Source of the DNA: Campylobacteraceae bacterium
GTDB lineage: Bacteria > Campylobacterota > Campylobacteria > Campylobacterales > Sulfurovaceae
Assembly: GCA_027024155.1 (NCBI GenBank)
Contig: JALVTE010000121.1
Span: 1-64,000, forward strand
Length of the DNA: 64,000 nt
Reading direction: 5' to 3'
Of this stretch, positions 26,977 to 36,214 are shown piece by piece. Position numbers and translations under genes: made by a program. The notes beneath the pieces were generated by a model. That model did no database searches and had not been told where the DNA came from. It worked only from the letters and a program-made list of their open reading frames with translations. Every line of letters starts with the position of its first letter. The first letter of the stretch is position 1.

Positions 26977-29900
26977 CTAAGCTTGTGCTAACTCTAGTGC
27001 CATCTTTTTGGCACCTTTAAAGTCAGCTTTTCCACTTCCTAACTTAGGAAGAGTATCTACTTTAAAATACAAGCTAGGCACAAATAGTGGGTTTAACCCT
27101 AACTCTTTTATTTTTGCTTTAAGCTCATCTATTTCGATTTCACCCTCTATTAATAGTACCAATTTTTCGCCACGCTTTTCATCTGGAATAGCAGTTAGTG
27201 AAATTTGGCTATTTTCATCTAAGAGCTTCATAATTTCGCCCTCTACTAATCCTAAACTTATCATTTCGCCACCTATCTTTGCAAAACGGCTGTATCTATC
27301 TACAATACTCAAGAAGCCATCTTCATCTATATGCCCTTTATCACCAGTTACATACCATTTTCGATTATCTAACTCTACAATAACTTCGGCTGTCTTTTTA
27401 GGGTCTTTTAAATACCCTTTCATTATTTGCGTTCCTCCAATTAGTATCATTCCATCTTCGCCAATGGCTAACTCTTCAAAGCTATCTGGGTCTACAATTT
27501 TAAAGCTACTACCTGGTACTGGCAAGCCTACTGTTCCATCTTTTCTGCCTACTTGTATTCTGTAATTGTCATCAACCATTACAATATCTGGTATATTAAT
27601 TGCTGCAACTGGTGTTGTCTCGGTTGCGCCATAACCTTCATAAATTGTATGTCCAAAGCGTTTTTTAAACTCGTCGCTAACTTTTTTAGGCAGTTTTTCT
27701 GCCCCTGCAACTACAAGTTTTAAACTCTTAAACATTGCTGGGTGAATTTTTCTATTTCTTATATAAAGTCCATAAAAAGTTGCTGTACCAAACATAAAGT
27801 TTCCAGAATATTTTGCACATAGTTTTGCAACTCCTAGTCCATCTGTTGGGTCTGGATGGCAAGCTACTGTTATATCTTCTACAAGAGGCGTAAGTGTTGT
27901 AACTGTAAGCCCAAACGAGTGGAAAATTGGTAATGTTCCAAGAATAACATCGTCATCGCTTGCATTAATTAGCGTTGCAATCTGTTTAATATTACCCATA
28001 ATATTCTGGTGAGTTAGCTCAATTCCTTTTGGTGTACCTTCGCTTCCACTAGAGTATAAAATTGCTGCTGTATCATCTATTTTTCTATCTTTAATATATA
28101 TAGACTTCAATGCCCAAATCGGAGCAGTTTTAACACATAGTAGTGTTTTTAACCCCTCAGCTTTAGATATTGTTTTTTTAATATCTTCTAAATAGATAAC
28201 ATTTACATTTTCTAAAATGCTACTTAAATCAAACCCTTTAGACTTTAACTTTGCTAAAAATTGCTTAGAGGTAACTACACTCTTAATCTCTGCTAAATTT
28301 ATAGCGTGTTTTAAGCTAGCCTCGCCACTAGAGTAGTTTAAATTTACTATAGTTTTACCAAGCGTTAAAATTGCCATATTTGCAATCGCACCTGCGGCAG
28401 TTGTTGGTAAAATAAGCCCAATATTTTGCTCCTCTTTTAGCATTGGCTTTAGCTTTTTATTAAATAAAAATACCGCTGTAGCAAAACGGGTTTTACTTAG
28501 CTCTACACCTGTAGAATCTGCAACGGCTAATTTATTTGGATTATCACTTAAATTTTCTATCCAAGCATCTGCAATAGTTGGTAACCTCTTAGAGTACTCT
28601 TGCCAAGAGTCAATAGATAAATCAAAAACTGCTTTTTTAACTTCGTTAGCTTTTGAGTGAATCGACATTGGCTCTCCAAAGCTAACTGATATATCTTTTT
28701 GCTTATTTCTCTTAAGCTTTTTAGATGCGTACGAAAAGTTATCTTCCCAAAGTCCTCTTAGGTAAAATGGCACTATTACTGCATTTTCGCTATCTACATC
28801 AGCAGTTGCTCGCTCAAAGCCATTTTTAAAGGTATCTAAATGCCCATTTCTACTTAAGTGCCCCTCTGGAAATAGTGCAACAATTTGCCCACTATTTAGT
28901 GCATCGCTAACAGCTTTTAATGCTCCCTTGCTAGCTCTGCTAGATATTGGTATAGTTTGTGCAAATTTTAAAAATGGTTTTAAGTACCATCTGTTATAAA
29001 TTTCACGCTCGATTACAAAGCGAATTTGGCGAGAGTATGCCATTTGCAAAATTGCCCAATCTAAAAAAGATATATGGTTTCCTAATAGTAAAATACCTCT
29101 TTGACTATCTAAATTCTCAATACCATAAACATCTATTTTATAACGCATTCTTACTATCATTCTTACAATATATCGAACAAGAGATTGTGGCATTGTTACA
29201 AGTGTGTATACAAATGCCATTAATGCAACAACTGCAATGAGGTAAAATAGTGTTACTGAAGATAGCTTAAAATACCCAAATAGTGCTGTCACAACTAAAA
29301 ATAGGAACATAACAATATTTTGCATAAAGTTATTACCAGCTAAAACAGTCCCCAACTCTTTGTTCGGTGTAAAAAACTGTATAAGTGAATTTAAAGGCAC
29401 CATTATAAGTCCAGCACAAAAACCAAATGCAAATAGAAGTAAGCCCAAAATATTTAAGCTATTAACGGTAGGAATAGTAAAAAGAGTAAGCGTAACACCC
29501 AACGCACCTATTGGAATTATCCCTATCTCTATAAAGTTTTTACTAACTCGTGCTGCAAATAGTGAACCTATAACAATACCTGCACCACTTAGCGTTAATA
29601 AACCTTGTGCAATAACTGTGTTTGTAATACCTAGAGAACTTTTTAAATACTCCCCAAAAATTGCGACTACTACTTGAGCAATACCCCAAAGTACACTTAA
29701 ACCAATAATAGATTCCCAAACAATTTTACTCTCGTGAATATTGCGAAGATTCATCTTAAGGTAAGTAAAATTAAAGTACATTTTTGGTTTAAAATAGCCT
29801 TTTTTAACTGTTGTATTTGGTATTATCTGTTCTAATTTTATCGCTAAAAAGAACTCTAAAGAACTAGCAAGAACTAGCAAAAAGCCAAGTGGTGCGATTT

Positions 29901-30435
29901 GTTGTAGTATCTCATTTGGTGTTTTAGCTGTGCCATTTAATAGCATTTCAAAAAATATAGAGTATATAACTGCACCAAGAAGAATAGATACAACTGTAAC
30001 AGCTTGCACAACACCATTACCACTAGCAATATTTTTACTCCCTAACATCTCTTTAATAAGCCCATATTTTGCAGGTGAATATATAGCACTCTGAGCTGCT
30101 AAAATAAATGTAAGTGCAAATGCTAACCAAAATAGCCCTAAGTAATAACTAAGGGTTATTAAAATTGTAATTAAAACTGCAGCCCCACTAGCAATTTTTA
30201 CTACTTTAGTTTTAGAGTATTTATCACTAATATAGCCAGATGGCGAGAATAGAAATATAAACGGTAGTAAAATTAAAGCATTTACAATAGCTGTTAAAAT
30301 TATTAATTCACTTCCATCATATGCTTTAAAAATTGTATTTTGCAGAATTATCTTATGCCCTAAATCTGTCATTGCATTTAAAAATACAATAACTATATAT
30401 ATTCCAAAACCTTTAAAATTAAATAGACTTTTCAT
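26977..30435 (-). CDS. aas: Trifunctional lysophospholipid transporter/acyltransferase/acyl-ACP synthetase
   Basis: A 1152-residue three-domain protein. Residues 1 to about 400 are a 12-helix MFS transporter of the LplT type. Residues about 420-620 are a PlsC-type acyltransferase with LGNHISFLDWA (the H-x4-D motif) and FPEGHLSRNG. Residues about 640-1140 are an AMP-binding acyl-ACP/acyl-CoA synthetase (LYSSGSEGTPKGIELTHQN; YEGYGATETTPV; TGDKGHIDEDG). LplT and Aas are separate proteins in E. coli; the fusion links flipping and re-acylation of lysophospholipids. ATG at 30435 follows AAGGA and overlaps the MerR gene end by 17 nt, so both form one operon. Confidence 0.92.
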   Translation of the reverse strand: MKSLFNFKGFGIYIVIVFLNAMTDLGHKIILQNTIFKAYDGSELIILTAIVNALILLPFIFLFSPSGYISDKYSKTKVVKIASGAAVLITILITLSYYLGLFWLAFALTFILAAQSAIYSPAKYGLIKEMLGSKNIASGNGVVQAVTVVSILLGAVIYSIFFEMLLNGTAKTPNEILQQIAPLGFLLVLASSLEFFLAIKLEQIIPNTTVKKGYFKPKMYFNFTYLKMNLRNIHESKIVWESIIGLSVLWGIAQVVVAIFGEYLKSSLGITNTVIAQGLLTLSGAGIVIGSLFAARVSKNFIEIGIIPIGALGVTLTLFTIPTVNSLNILGLLLFAFGFCAGLIMVPLNSLIQFFTPNKELGTVLAGNNFMQNIVMFLFLVVTALFGYFKLSSVTLFYLIAVVALMAFVYTLVTMPQSLVRYIVRMIVRMRYKIDVYGIENLDSQRGILLLGNHISFLDWAILQMAYSRQIRFVIEREIYNRWYLKPFLKFAQTIPISSRASKGALKAVSDALNSGQIVALFPEGHLSRNGHLDTFKNGFERATADVDSENAVIVPFYLRGLWEDNFSYASKKLKRNKQKDISVSFGEPMSIHSKANEVKKAVFDLSIDSWQEYSKRLPTIADAWIENLSDNPNKLAVADSTGVELSKTRFATAVFLFNKKLKPMLKEEQNIGLILPTTAAGAIANMAILTLGKTIVNLNYSSGEASLKHAINLAEIKSVVTSKQFLAKLKSKGFDLSSILENVNVIYLEDIKKTISKAEGLKTLLCVKTAPIWALKSIYIKDRKIDDTAAILYSSGSEGTPKGIELTHQNIMGNIKQIATLINASDDDVILGTLPIFHSFGLTVTTLTPLVEDITVACHPDPTDGLGVAKLCAKYSGNFMFGTATFYGLYIRNRKIHPAMFKSLKLVVAGAEKLPKKVSDEFKKRFGHTIYEGYGATETTPVAAINIPDIVMVDDNYRIQVGRKDGTVGLPVPGSSFKIVDPDSFEELAIGEDGMILIGGTQIMKGYLKDPKKTAEVIVELDNRKWYVTGDKGHIDEDGFLSIVDRYSRFAKIGGEMISLGLVEGEIMKLLDENSQISLTAIPDEKRGEKLVLLIEGEIEIDELKAKIKELGLNPLFVPSLYFKVDTLPKLGSGKADFKGAKKMALELAQA

Positions 30436-31078
30436 TATTAATCCTTCTTTTATGCTCTTTAACAGTATATCCATTAAATAGGTATGGTTTTAAGTTTAAT
30501 ATCAAATCAAAAAGCAATTCATAGCGCCTGTTGTGTGCTTTTGTATCATCTTTTAGTAAATTGTAGCCAACTTCATTTTCTAATACTGCCAAATCTTTCG
30601 CATACTTTACATAAGTATCGATTAAATTAAAATCTAAATTTGCCTCTTTTGCTCTTTTTAAAATCTTTACAATTTCGAGCTCTTTATCGGTAAATTTATC
30701 TTTAACCAGATACCCTTTTTTTATAAACTCATCTAATTGGCTTTTACTAATATCTGCCAATTTTAAAAACTCTTCTTTGCTATACTCTCTATCACTACCA
30801 GCACCAATTAATTCGATAGATTGGATTAAAGACTCAAAAGAGTTATCAAAATCAAATCTATTATTTTCAAAAATTTTATGGATATCAGAGATTGAGTAAG
30901 AAAACTTTTTTTGCAAATATTTTATAAATTTAATAATATTTACGCAAGAGTCATCATACAAGTGAACATTGGGCTTAGGCTTTTGTGGTTCTGGTAAAAG
31001 CCCCTCTTTTACATAATATAGAATTGTAGATTTACTCTCGCCAGTTTTATCTACTAACTCTTTCATTTTTAGTGCCAT
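30419..31078 (-). CDS. MerR-family transcriptional regulator
   Basis: A 219-residue regulator with an N-terminal MerR winged helix (KMKELVDKTGESKSTILYYVKEGLLPEP, then HLYDDSCVNIIKFIKYLQ). The rest is helical and unusually long for MerR proteins, with a second HTH-like stretch (FLKLADISKSQLDEFIKKGYLVKDK), suggesting a ligand or DNA-contact domain. It is the first gene of the operon with the Aas-like fusion, which is the obvious target. A strong promoter and a 12-bp-arm palindrome lie just upstream (31109-31159), consistent with autoregulation. Lipid or envelope stress sensing is inference. Confidence 0.87.
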   Translation of the reverse strand: MALKMKELVDKTGESKSTILYYVKEGLLPEPQKPKPNVHLYDDSCVNIIKFIKYLQKKFSYSISDIHKIFENNRFDFDNSFESLIQSIELIGAGSDREYSKEEFLKLADISKSQLDEFIKKGYLVKDKFTDKELEIVKILKRAKEANLDFNLIDTYVKYAKDLAVLENEVGYNLLKDDTKAHNRRYELLFDLILNLKPYLFNGYTVKEHKRRINNEKSI

Positions 31079-31108
31079 ATAAAAACCTTTTCTAAGTTAA
31101 TTTAAAGA

Positions 31109-31159
31109 ATTATAACATCTTTTATCTAAAGTGTCAAGTGTTACTATACACTTTAGATA
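31109..31159 (-). promoter_or_regulatory. Sigma-70 promoter with overlapping operator dyad
   Basis: On the minus strand, TTGACA (31132-31137) and TATAAT (31109-31114) are separated by 17 nt, a full consensus promoter 31 nt in front of the MerR start codon. A perfect inverted repeat with 12-bp arms, TATCTAAAGTGT at 31123-31134 and its complement at 31148-31159 (13-nt spacer), covers the -35 box and part of the spacer. This is the likely operator for the MerR-family protein. Confidence 0.8.
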
Positions 31160-31232
31160 TTTATCTACTCTACATTAAGTAAATATTGGTTAAAATAGAG
31201 AAAACAATATTCATAATAATCAGGACTTAATA

Positions 31233-32246
31233 ATGGCAAATAAATATTTTAACCCAAATGGTGATGATATACTAGACGAAAAACTTTACGGCTCTACGCC
31301 TAGCGGTTTTGTTGATTTTAACCGCTCTAAATATAAGTGGGATACAAACATTTACGATTTAATGAATGCAAACACTTGGTTTCCTAGTGAAGTAAATACA
31401 TCAGGTGAGAAAAAGGCATTCGAGCAGTTAAGCGATAATGAAAAAGAGATATATAAATTAACTTTTGCACAGCTTAGCTTTAACGATTCTGCTCAAGAGG
31501 AGTACTTAAGCGATTTTAGACGCCTTGCTAGCAACAAACTTGTAAAAGCGACATTAACTTTGCAAATGATGCAAGAGGTAAACCACTCTAAATCGTATGC
31601 AGTACTGCTAGATGCAGCTGGTAACTCTAATGAAGTATTTGACCTTTATAAAAAAGACGACGCCCTAATGCGTAAAAACAATAGAATCTCTGAGCAATTT
31701 GCAAGATATATAGATAAAGTAGATAGTGTCGATGGAATGCTTTTATCTGCAATGGCAAGTGTAAACTTAGAGGGTATCTACTTCCTGCTTGGATTTAGTT
31801 ATATTTATGTATTAGGCGACAAAGTTCCAGGGGCGAGAGATATGATTAAATTTATCTCAAGAGATGAGCTAAATACCCACTTGCCACTATTTGCCAACAT
31901 ATTTAAAACACTGCAAAAAGAGAATAAAATCTCTTCATCTGTTATAGATAAAACATATGAAATGATAGAAGAAGCTGTAGATATCGAACTAGAGTACGGC
32001 AAATATTTAATAAACAATTACTCTATTATGGGTTTAAGAGAAGATTTAATAGAGAGTACAGTCTATAACTACGCAAACGAAAGATTAAAGAGAATCGGCT
32101 TAGAACCAATTTTTAAAGAGAGTGAAAAGACTTACTTACAAAAGCTGGTAGATAAAAACTTAGCAATGAATGATGTAAAACAGAACTTCTTCGAGACAAA
32201 TGTAACAAACTACGCTAAAAATAGTATAGACTTTGATGACTTTTAA
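31233..32246 (+). CDS. nrdB: Ribonucleotide reductase class I beta subunit
   Basis: A 337-residue R2 protein that houses the diiron centre and supplies the radical used by NrdA to make deoxyribonucleotides. The metal ligands and tyrosyl radical site are visible: MMQEVNHSKSYAVLLD (Glu, His and Tyr), MASVNLEGIYFLLGF (Glu), and ISRDELNTHLPLFANIF (Glu and His). Length is normal. AGGA precedes the ATG at 31233. No nrdA is in the window; in this phylum the two genes are often apart. It is divergent from the merR-aas operon. Confidence 0.95.
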   Translation: MANKYFNPNGDDILDEKLYGSTPSGFVDFNRSKYKWDTNIYDLMNANTWFPSEVNTSGEKKAFEQLSDNEKEIYKLTFAQLSFNDSAQEEYLSDFRRLASNKLVKATLTLQMMQEVNHSKSYAVLLDAAGNSNEVFDLYKKDDALMRKNNRISEQFARYIDKVDSVDGMLLSAMASVNLEGIYFLLGFSYIYVLGDKVPGARDMIKFISRDELNTHLPLFANIFKTLQKENKISSSVIDKTYEMIEEAVDIELEYGKYLINNYSIMGLREDLIESTVYNYANERLKRIGLEPIFKESEKTYLQKLVDKNLAMNDVKQNFFETNVTNYAKNSIDFDDF

Positions 32247-32363
32247 TAACTTAAGATAGTAAATAGTATAGGGTATAATGCCCGCACTATCGTTACAGTA
32301 ACAAATACACATTTTATACCTAAATTTCTGTTATAATCATATCAAAATATCAAAGGATTTTTT

Positions 32364-32720
32364 ATGAAAAGATTATTACTACTCTTAGCTATTGTTACAA
32401 CATTTGCTTCAGCTTATGCTGTTGGTCCAAAAACTCTTAATAAAGTTGTACACTCTAAACATATTGTGGTTGTGAAATTTTGGGCACCCTGGTGTGGACC
32501 TTGTGCAGTTATGAAACCAGAATTTGAAGCTGCAAAAAAGACTCTAGGCAAAAAAGTACTATTTGCTGAGTATAATGTTGATTTAGGTGGTATAAGGAAG
32601 TTAGGTATTCGAACTATTCCAACAATGCTATTATATGTTAATGGAACATTAGTAGATAAAAAAGTTGGCGGAGCAAGTAGAGATGAAATATTATCGTGGA
32701 TAAAAAACTATACTAGGTAA
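32364..32720 (+). CDS. Exported thioredoxin-like protein
   Basis: A 118-residue protein with a signal peptide (MKRLLLLLAIVTTFASAYA) and a thioredoxin fold whose active site is FWAPWCGPCAVMKP. The cis-proline loop is RTIPTML. The signal places the thioredoxin in the periplasm, where it would reduce or exchange disulfides. TATAAT lies about 27 nt before the start, with AAAGGA in front of the ATG. The LUD-domain gene follows 4 bp later. Confidence 0.9.
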   Translation: MKRLLLLLAIVTTFASAYAVGPKTLNKVVHSKHIVVVKFWAPWCGPCAVMKPEFEAAKKTLGKKVLFAEYNVDLGGIRKLGIRTIPTMLLYVNGTLVDKKVGGASRDEILSWIKNYTR

Positions 32721-32724
32721 GAGA

Positions 32725-33321
32725 ATGCAAGATACAATTAAAAATTTAGAGAAAAATGGCTTTGAAGTTATAGAGGTTTCAGACTCTACAGAAGCTTTAA
32801 AAAAGGCTAAAGAGTTTATAAAAGATAATCAAAAAATAGGCTTAGGTGGTTCCACAACAGTTGCCCAAATTGGCTTATTAGATTATTTAACAAAGTTAGA
32901 CAATATAGAACTTTACAATCAATACGAAGAGGGAATAAGCAAAGAGGAGAACTTAGAACGCCGACGCCAAGGAATACTTAGCGATTTATACATAACAAGT
33001 TGCAATGCAATTACAAAAGATGGCTATTTAGTAAATGTAGATGGAGACGGAAACAGAGTCGCTGCACAGATATTTGGACCCAAAAAAGTGCTTTTAATAG
33101 TTGGTAAAAATAAGTTAGTAGATACAGTAGAAGATGGATTTAAAAGAGTCAAAGAGGTATCTGTTCCTTTAAATATAGAGAGAATGAATAGTAAAGCTAT
33201 TAGTATGGGTAAAGAACCACACTATAATCCAGATAATATTGCACACAAATTTGCTTATATTAATGGCGATAGAGAGGGTAGAACAACTATAATTTTAGTT
33301 AATGAAGAGTTAGGGTTTTAA
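32725..33321 (+). CDS. LUD-domain (LutC/DUF162-like) protein
   Basis: A 198-residue LUD-domain protein. The Gly-rich KIGLGGSTTVAQIGLLDYL near residue 38, CNAITKDGYLVNVDGDGNRVAAQIFGPKKV (part) near residue 95, and LLIVGKNKLV are typical. LUD proteins include LutC and LutB parts of the lactate utilisation complex, but single-domain members also occur outside it, and no lutA or lutB lies here. Biochemical role is open. It overlaps nothing and follows the thioredoxin gene by 4 bp. It ends head-on against the small gene at 33322-33525. Confidence 0.85.
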   Translation: MQDTIKNLEKNGFEVIEVSDSTEALKKAKEFIKDNQKIGLGGSTTVAQIGLLDYLTKLDNIELYNQYEEGISKEENLERRRQGILSDLYITSCNAITKDGYLVNVDGDGNRVAAQIFGPKKVLLIVGKNKLVDTVEDGFKRVKEVSVPLNIERMNSKAISMGKEPHYNPDNIAHKFAYINGDREGRTTIILVNEELGF

Positions 33322-33525
33322 TTAAACTAACCCTAACTCTACTAAAATAGCCTCTACTTTAGGTGATATTTTAGCTAATTCTCCGATAAAAGTTCCCCAA
33401 GCCTTGTCTTCTTCATACCACTCTTCGATATGTTTTACTGCATTACTTTTCTCTTCGTTGCTTAAATCTTTTGATTCCTTAATTCTCTCTTTAATTTTTT
33501 CGATATGTTTTAATGTATTACTCAT
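33322..33525 (-). CDS. Small hypothetical helical protein
   Basis: A 67-residue, highly charged, helical protein (LKHIEKIKERIKESKDLSNEEK) ending in ISPKVEAILVELGLV. AAGGAGAAG precedes the ATG. It is the last gene of the run led by yfdX, 9 bp after its neighbour. I do not recognise the family. Good ribosome site and placement support it as real. Confidence 0.7.
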   Translation of the reverse strand: MSNTLKHIEKIKERIKESKDLSNEEKSNAVKHIEEWYEEDKAWGTFIGELAKISPKVEAILVELGLV

Positions 33526-33534
33526 AACTTCTCC

Positions 33535-33744
33535 TTAATAATTTTTATATTTTCCAGCTTTAACTTCTTCTTTTAATTCATCTAAAGCCTCTTGCATTGT
33601 ATCTAAAATTAGTTTAGCCGAAGCATCATCATCATTTTCTGGAATATCCCAATCAAAGATTTTCATATTCGCTTTAAAAACTGCTCTAAGCTCTTTTGTA
33701 ATTTCGCTACGCATAGCTTGTAACTCTTTCTCTTGTGGTGTCAT
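33535..33744 (-). CDS. Small hypothetical protein
   Basis: A 69-residue acidic helical protein (MTPQEKELQAMRSEITKEL; MKIFDWDIPENDDDASAKL). AAGGAGAGATT precedes the ATG. It sits 50 bp downstream of the APC permease, on the same strand. No known family is recognised. It is soluble and may be cytosolic. Confidence 0.7.
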   Translation of the reverse strand: MTPQEKELQAMRSEITKELRAVFKANMKIFDWDIPENDDDASAKLILDTMQEALDELKEEVKAGKYKNY

Positions 33745-33794
33745 AATCTCTCCTTAATTTATTAGATTTTCTTAATTATACTATAATATTTACG

Positions 33795-35096
33795 CTATTT
33801 ACTCTTTTTGAAATAAGCTCTATTAAAAAAAGTACCTCTTATATATTGCCCATATGTAATTTCAAATAACATAGATATTATAATAAAGCCCATAAAAATC
33901 ATTACCGCATTTGGATTAGTTTTATATGTATGTAAAAGTAAAACAATTAGCGACAGTAGAGTGAAAATAGAAGATGTAATTAATATTACACTATTAGCTT
34001 TTATTTCATCTCTTAATTTATAGGCACTTATATTTACAATGAAAAATATTAATAGAAAACCAGCGCTTCCAATTATAGCAATTTGTGTTAAATCTATACT
34101 ATTTGCTAGAATTAAACTGAGTAGTGCTGTATATAATACTCCTCTAAATGGTACACTAGAGTTTTTTCTCTCTTGCATTAAAGATTTTGGCAGTTTACCA
34201 TATTTGGCAATTATATAACCAAGTCTTGCATTTCCATATACAGTTGCATTAATTGCAGAAAAAGTCGATAAAAGAGCTGCAACTGATACCAATACAAAAC
34301 CCATATGCCCAAGAGAGGGTTCTGCAGCGATTGCTAAAGCGTAATCTTTAGCTTCCATAAGTTTAGCTTCAGGAACCGAACCTACAGTTATAATTGAAAT
34401 TAAAATATATAGTAAAATAACTATTATTACAGAAATATAGAATGCTCTAGGTAGGTTTTTAAGTGGATTTTTAATATCTTCTGCAGAATTTGCGATAAGT
34501 TCAAAACCTTCATACGCTACAAATATTATCATACCTGCAGTAACTATTGAAAGTGGAGTACCCCATTTTTCGGGTGATAGTCTACTTGGCTCGACATAAC
34601 TAGCACCTACAATAATAACTAAAACTAAAATTGCCACCTTTACTACAACAATAAGAGTTTCACTTTTACTAACAAAAGCAGCACTAACCAAATTTATAAT
34701 TGCCGGAAGAATAATAGAAGCACTTATTAAAGTATGGTGTAGCAATAATCCTTTATGAGTAAAAAAGTTTTCTCCATAATAAGCAAATGCAGTTGCATAT
34801 AAAGAGATAGTAACTAAATAACTCAGCCAAAGCATAAGATTAACGCTTCCTGATATTATATTATCTCCAAAAGCTTTATCGATAAAAACTACAGTACCAC
34901 CTTCGCTCTGGTATGTAACTGATAATTTTGCATAAGAGTATGCAGTAAGTAGTGCAACTATTCCAGCTATTGCAAAAGCTACAGCAGTGGCACCATGAGC
35001 TAAAGAGACAGCTTCTCCTAATACAGCAAATATACCACCACCTACCATACCACCAATACCGATAGATATGGCACCTATTAAGCCTACACTACGCAT
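33795..35096 (-). CDS. APC-family amino acid permease
   Basis: A 433-residue transporter with about 12 hydrophobic helices. The start GLIGAISIGIGGMVGGGIFAVLGEAV is the APC signature, with the helix 1 Gly break; helix 6 is FVAYEGFELIANSAEDIK. It resembles the second permease at 50221-51558. Substrate is probably an amino acid or polyamine; acid-resistance permeases belong to this family, which fits the YfdX-HdeD context, though this is inference. It starts 6 bp after the 78-residue gene upstream. Confidence 0.9.
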   Translation of the reverse strand: MRSVGLIGAISIGIGGMVGGGIFAVLGEAVSLAHGATAVAFAIAGIVALLTAYSYAKLSVTYQSEGGTVVFIDKAFGDNIISGSVNLMLWLSYLVTISLYATAFAYYGENFFTHKGLLLHHTLISASIILPAIINLVSAAFVSKSETLIVVVKVAILVLVIIVGASYVEPSRLSPEKWGTPLSIVTAGMIIFVAYEGFELIANSAEDIKNPLKNLPRAFYISVIIVILLYILISIITVGSVPEAKLMEAKDYALAIAAEPSLGHMGFVLVSVAALLSTFSAINATVYGNARLGYIIAKYGKLPKSLMQERKNSSVPFRGVLYTALLSLILANSIDLTQIAIIGSAGFLLIFFIVNISAYKLRDEIKANSVILITSSIFTLLSLIVLLLHTYKTNPNAVMIFMGFIIISMLFEITYGQYIRGTFFNRAYFKKSK

Positions 35097-35102
35097 TATA
35101 TT

Positions 35103-35339
35103 TTAGCTCTTTTTATTTGCTTGGCATTTTAAGGCATCAGCTTTTATAAAGTGCAGTTTATCTAAAACATGTCCAAACTCTGCATCTTCTTTTTCAAATT
35201 GTTCTCTTAACTTTTTGCGTTTATTCTCTACTGCTTCTATTTGATTGTCGATATCTTTTATATCTATTTTACAATCTTTTGCTAAAGCATCCTCTTTATC
35301 TAAAGCCCATTCCATAATTTTTTCTAAAAATGTTGCCAT
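35103..35339 (-). CDS. Small hypothetical coiled-coil protein
   Basis: A 78-residue protein with a central coiled coil (VENKRKKLREQFEKEDAEF) and two Cys. AAAGGAATAGAT precedes the ATG at 35339. It sits between a small membrane protein gene and the APC permease gene in the yfdX-led run. Function is unknown. Confidence 0.7.
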   Translation of the reverse strand: MATFLEKIMEWALDKEDALAKDCKIDIKDIDNQIEAVENKRKKLREQFEKEDAEFGHVLDKLHFIKADALKCQANKKS

Positions 35340-35373
35340 ATCTATTCCTTTGTATTATTATACCATTCTTTGG

Positions 35374-35592
35374 CTATATTATCTCTTCTAAATCTTTAGC
35401 TAATTCATCAGCTTTGGTTTTTTCTTTACTTTTAGCATGGATTTGTGCAGAGATAACTGCACCCACAAAACTTATTGTTATAAATATCCATGGTGGAATA
35501 CCATCATATGCATAGTAATCTATCATTGCAGTAATTGCCAAAAACAGTATAAAATAGACTACAAAGAGTGCAAATTTATGTTTTAATTTCAC
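35374..35592 (-). CDS. Small two-helix membrane protein
   Basis: A 72-residue protein with two hydrophobic segments (FALFVVYFILFLAITAMI and PWIFITISFVGAVISAQI) and a charged tail. The start is GTG, overlapping the stop of the hdeD-like gene by one base (TAGTG), so it is coupled to that gene. No family name is known to me. Confidence 0.7.
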   Translation of the reverse strand: MKLKHKFALFVVYFILFLAITAMIDYYAYDGIPPWIFITISFVGAVISAQIHAKSKEKTKADELAKDLEEII

Positions 35593-36182
35593 TATTTTTT
35601 CTCAGCTTTCTCTGTTTGTTCAACTTTGTCTACCATAATTCCACCTGTAAGCAGTGCAATACCATCGAAAAATAGGCTAATACCTACTAACAAACCAACT
35701 AGATACATAGAGCTAAATGGCCAACCAATAACAAACAGTACACCTAAAATAAGTGAAGTAATCGCATTAAATAGCCAAAGCCACCATATTTTTTGAGGTT
35801 TTAAAGAGTATGCTAAACCAAAACCTGCAAATGCATCCATAAAGAAATAGATTGCAAATAACAAACCTAATGTAGCTATACCTAATGTTGGGTAAATTAT
35901 CATAAATAGTCCAGTTAAAACAAGTATAAAACTCTTTAGCCAACCTGCCCAATCCTCTTTGTTACTCTGCCAAGTTAGCCAGCCAGAAAAAAAGCCAGCA
36001 ACAATCATTAGATATGATACAAACGCTAGTGTTGTTAAAGACATAACTATTGGAAAAACAATACCAATAAGACCTAGTATAATAAATAAAATACCACCAA
36101 CTTTTGAATACTTTTTAAAACTATCAATTAAGTTTTTATTTATATTCATCTCTGCGTTTAAATTATCATTCCACTTCCACAT
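35592..36182 (-). CDS. HdeD/DUF308-family membrane protein
   Basis: A 196-residue inner-membrane protein with six hydrophobic segments, matching HdeD (DUF308), which supports acid resistance at high density in E. coli. AAGGATTAATT precedes the ATG at 36182. It follows the yfdX-like gene by 32 bp. Both families are linked to acid stress in enterobacteria, and their pairing here supports a shared stress role, which is inference for this organism. Confidence 0.87.
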   Translation of the reverse strand: MWKWNDNLNAEMNINKNLIDSFKKYSKVGGILFIILGLIGIVFPIVMSLTTLAFVSYLMIVAGFFSGWLTWQSNKEDWAGWLKSFILVLTGLFMIIYPTLGIATLGLLFAIYFFMDAFAGFGLAYSLKPQKIWWLWLFNAITSLILGVLFVIGWPFSSMYLVGLLVGISLFFDGIALLTGGIMVDKVEQTEKAEKK

Positions 36183-36214
36183 AATTAATCCTTTATATAT
36201 GTTTTATATTATGG

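Noticed and set aside
31860-31890. Missing iron ligand in NrdB (RDELNTH, with His four residues after Glu)
   Set aside because: The spacing may be normal for this subgroup; without an alignment I cannot call it a defect.
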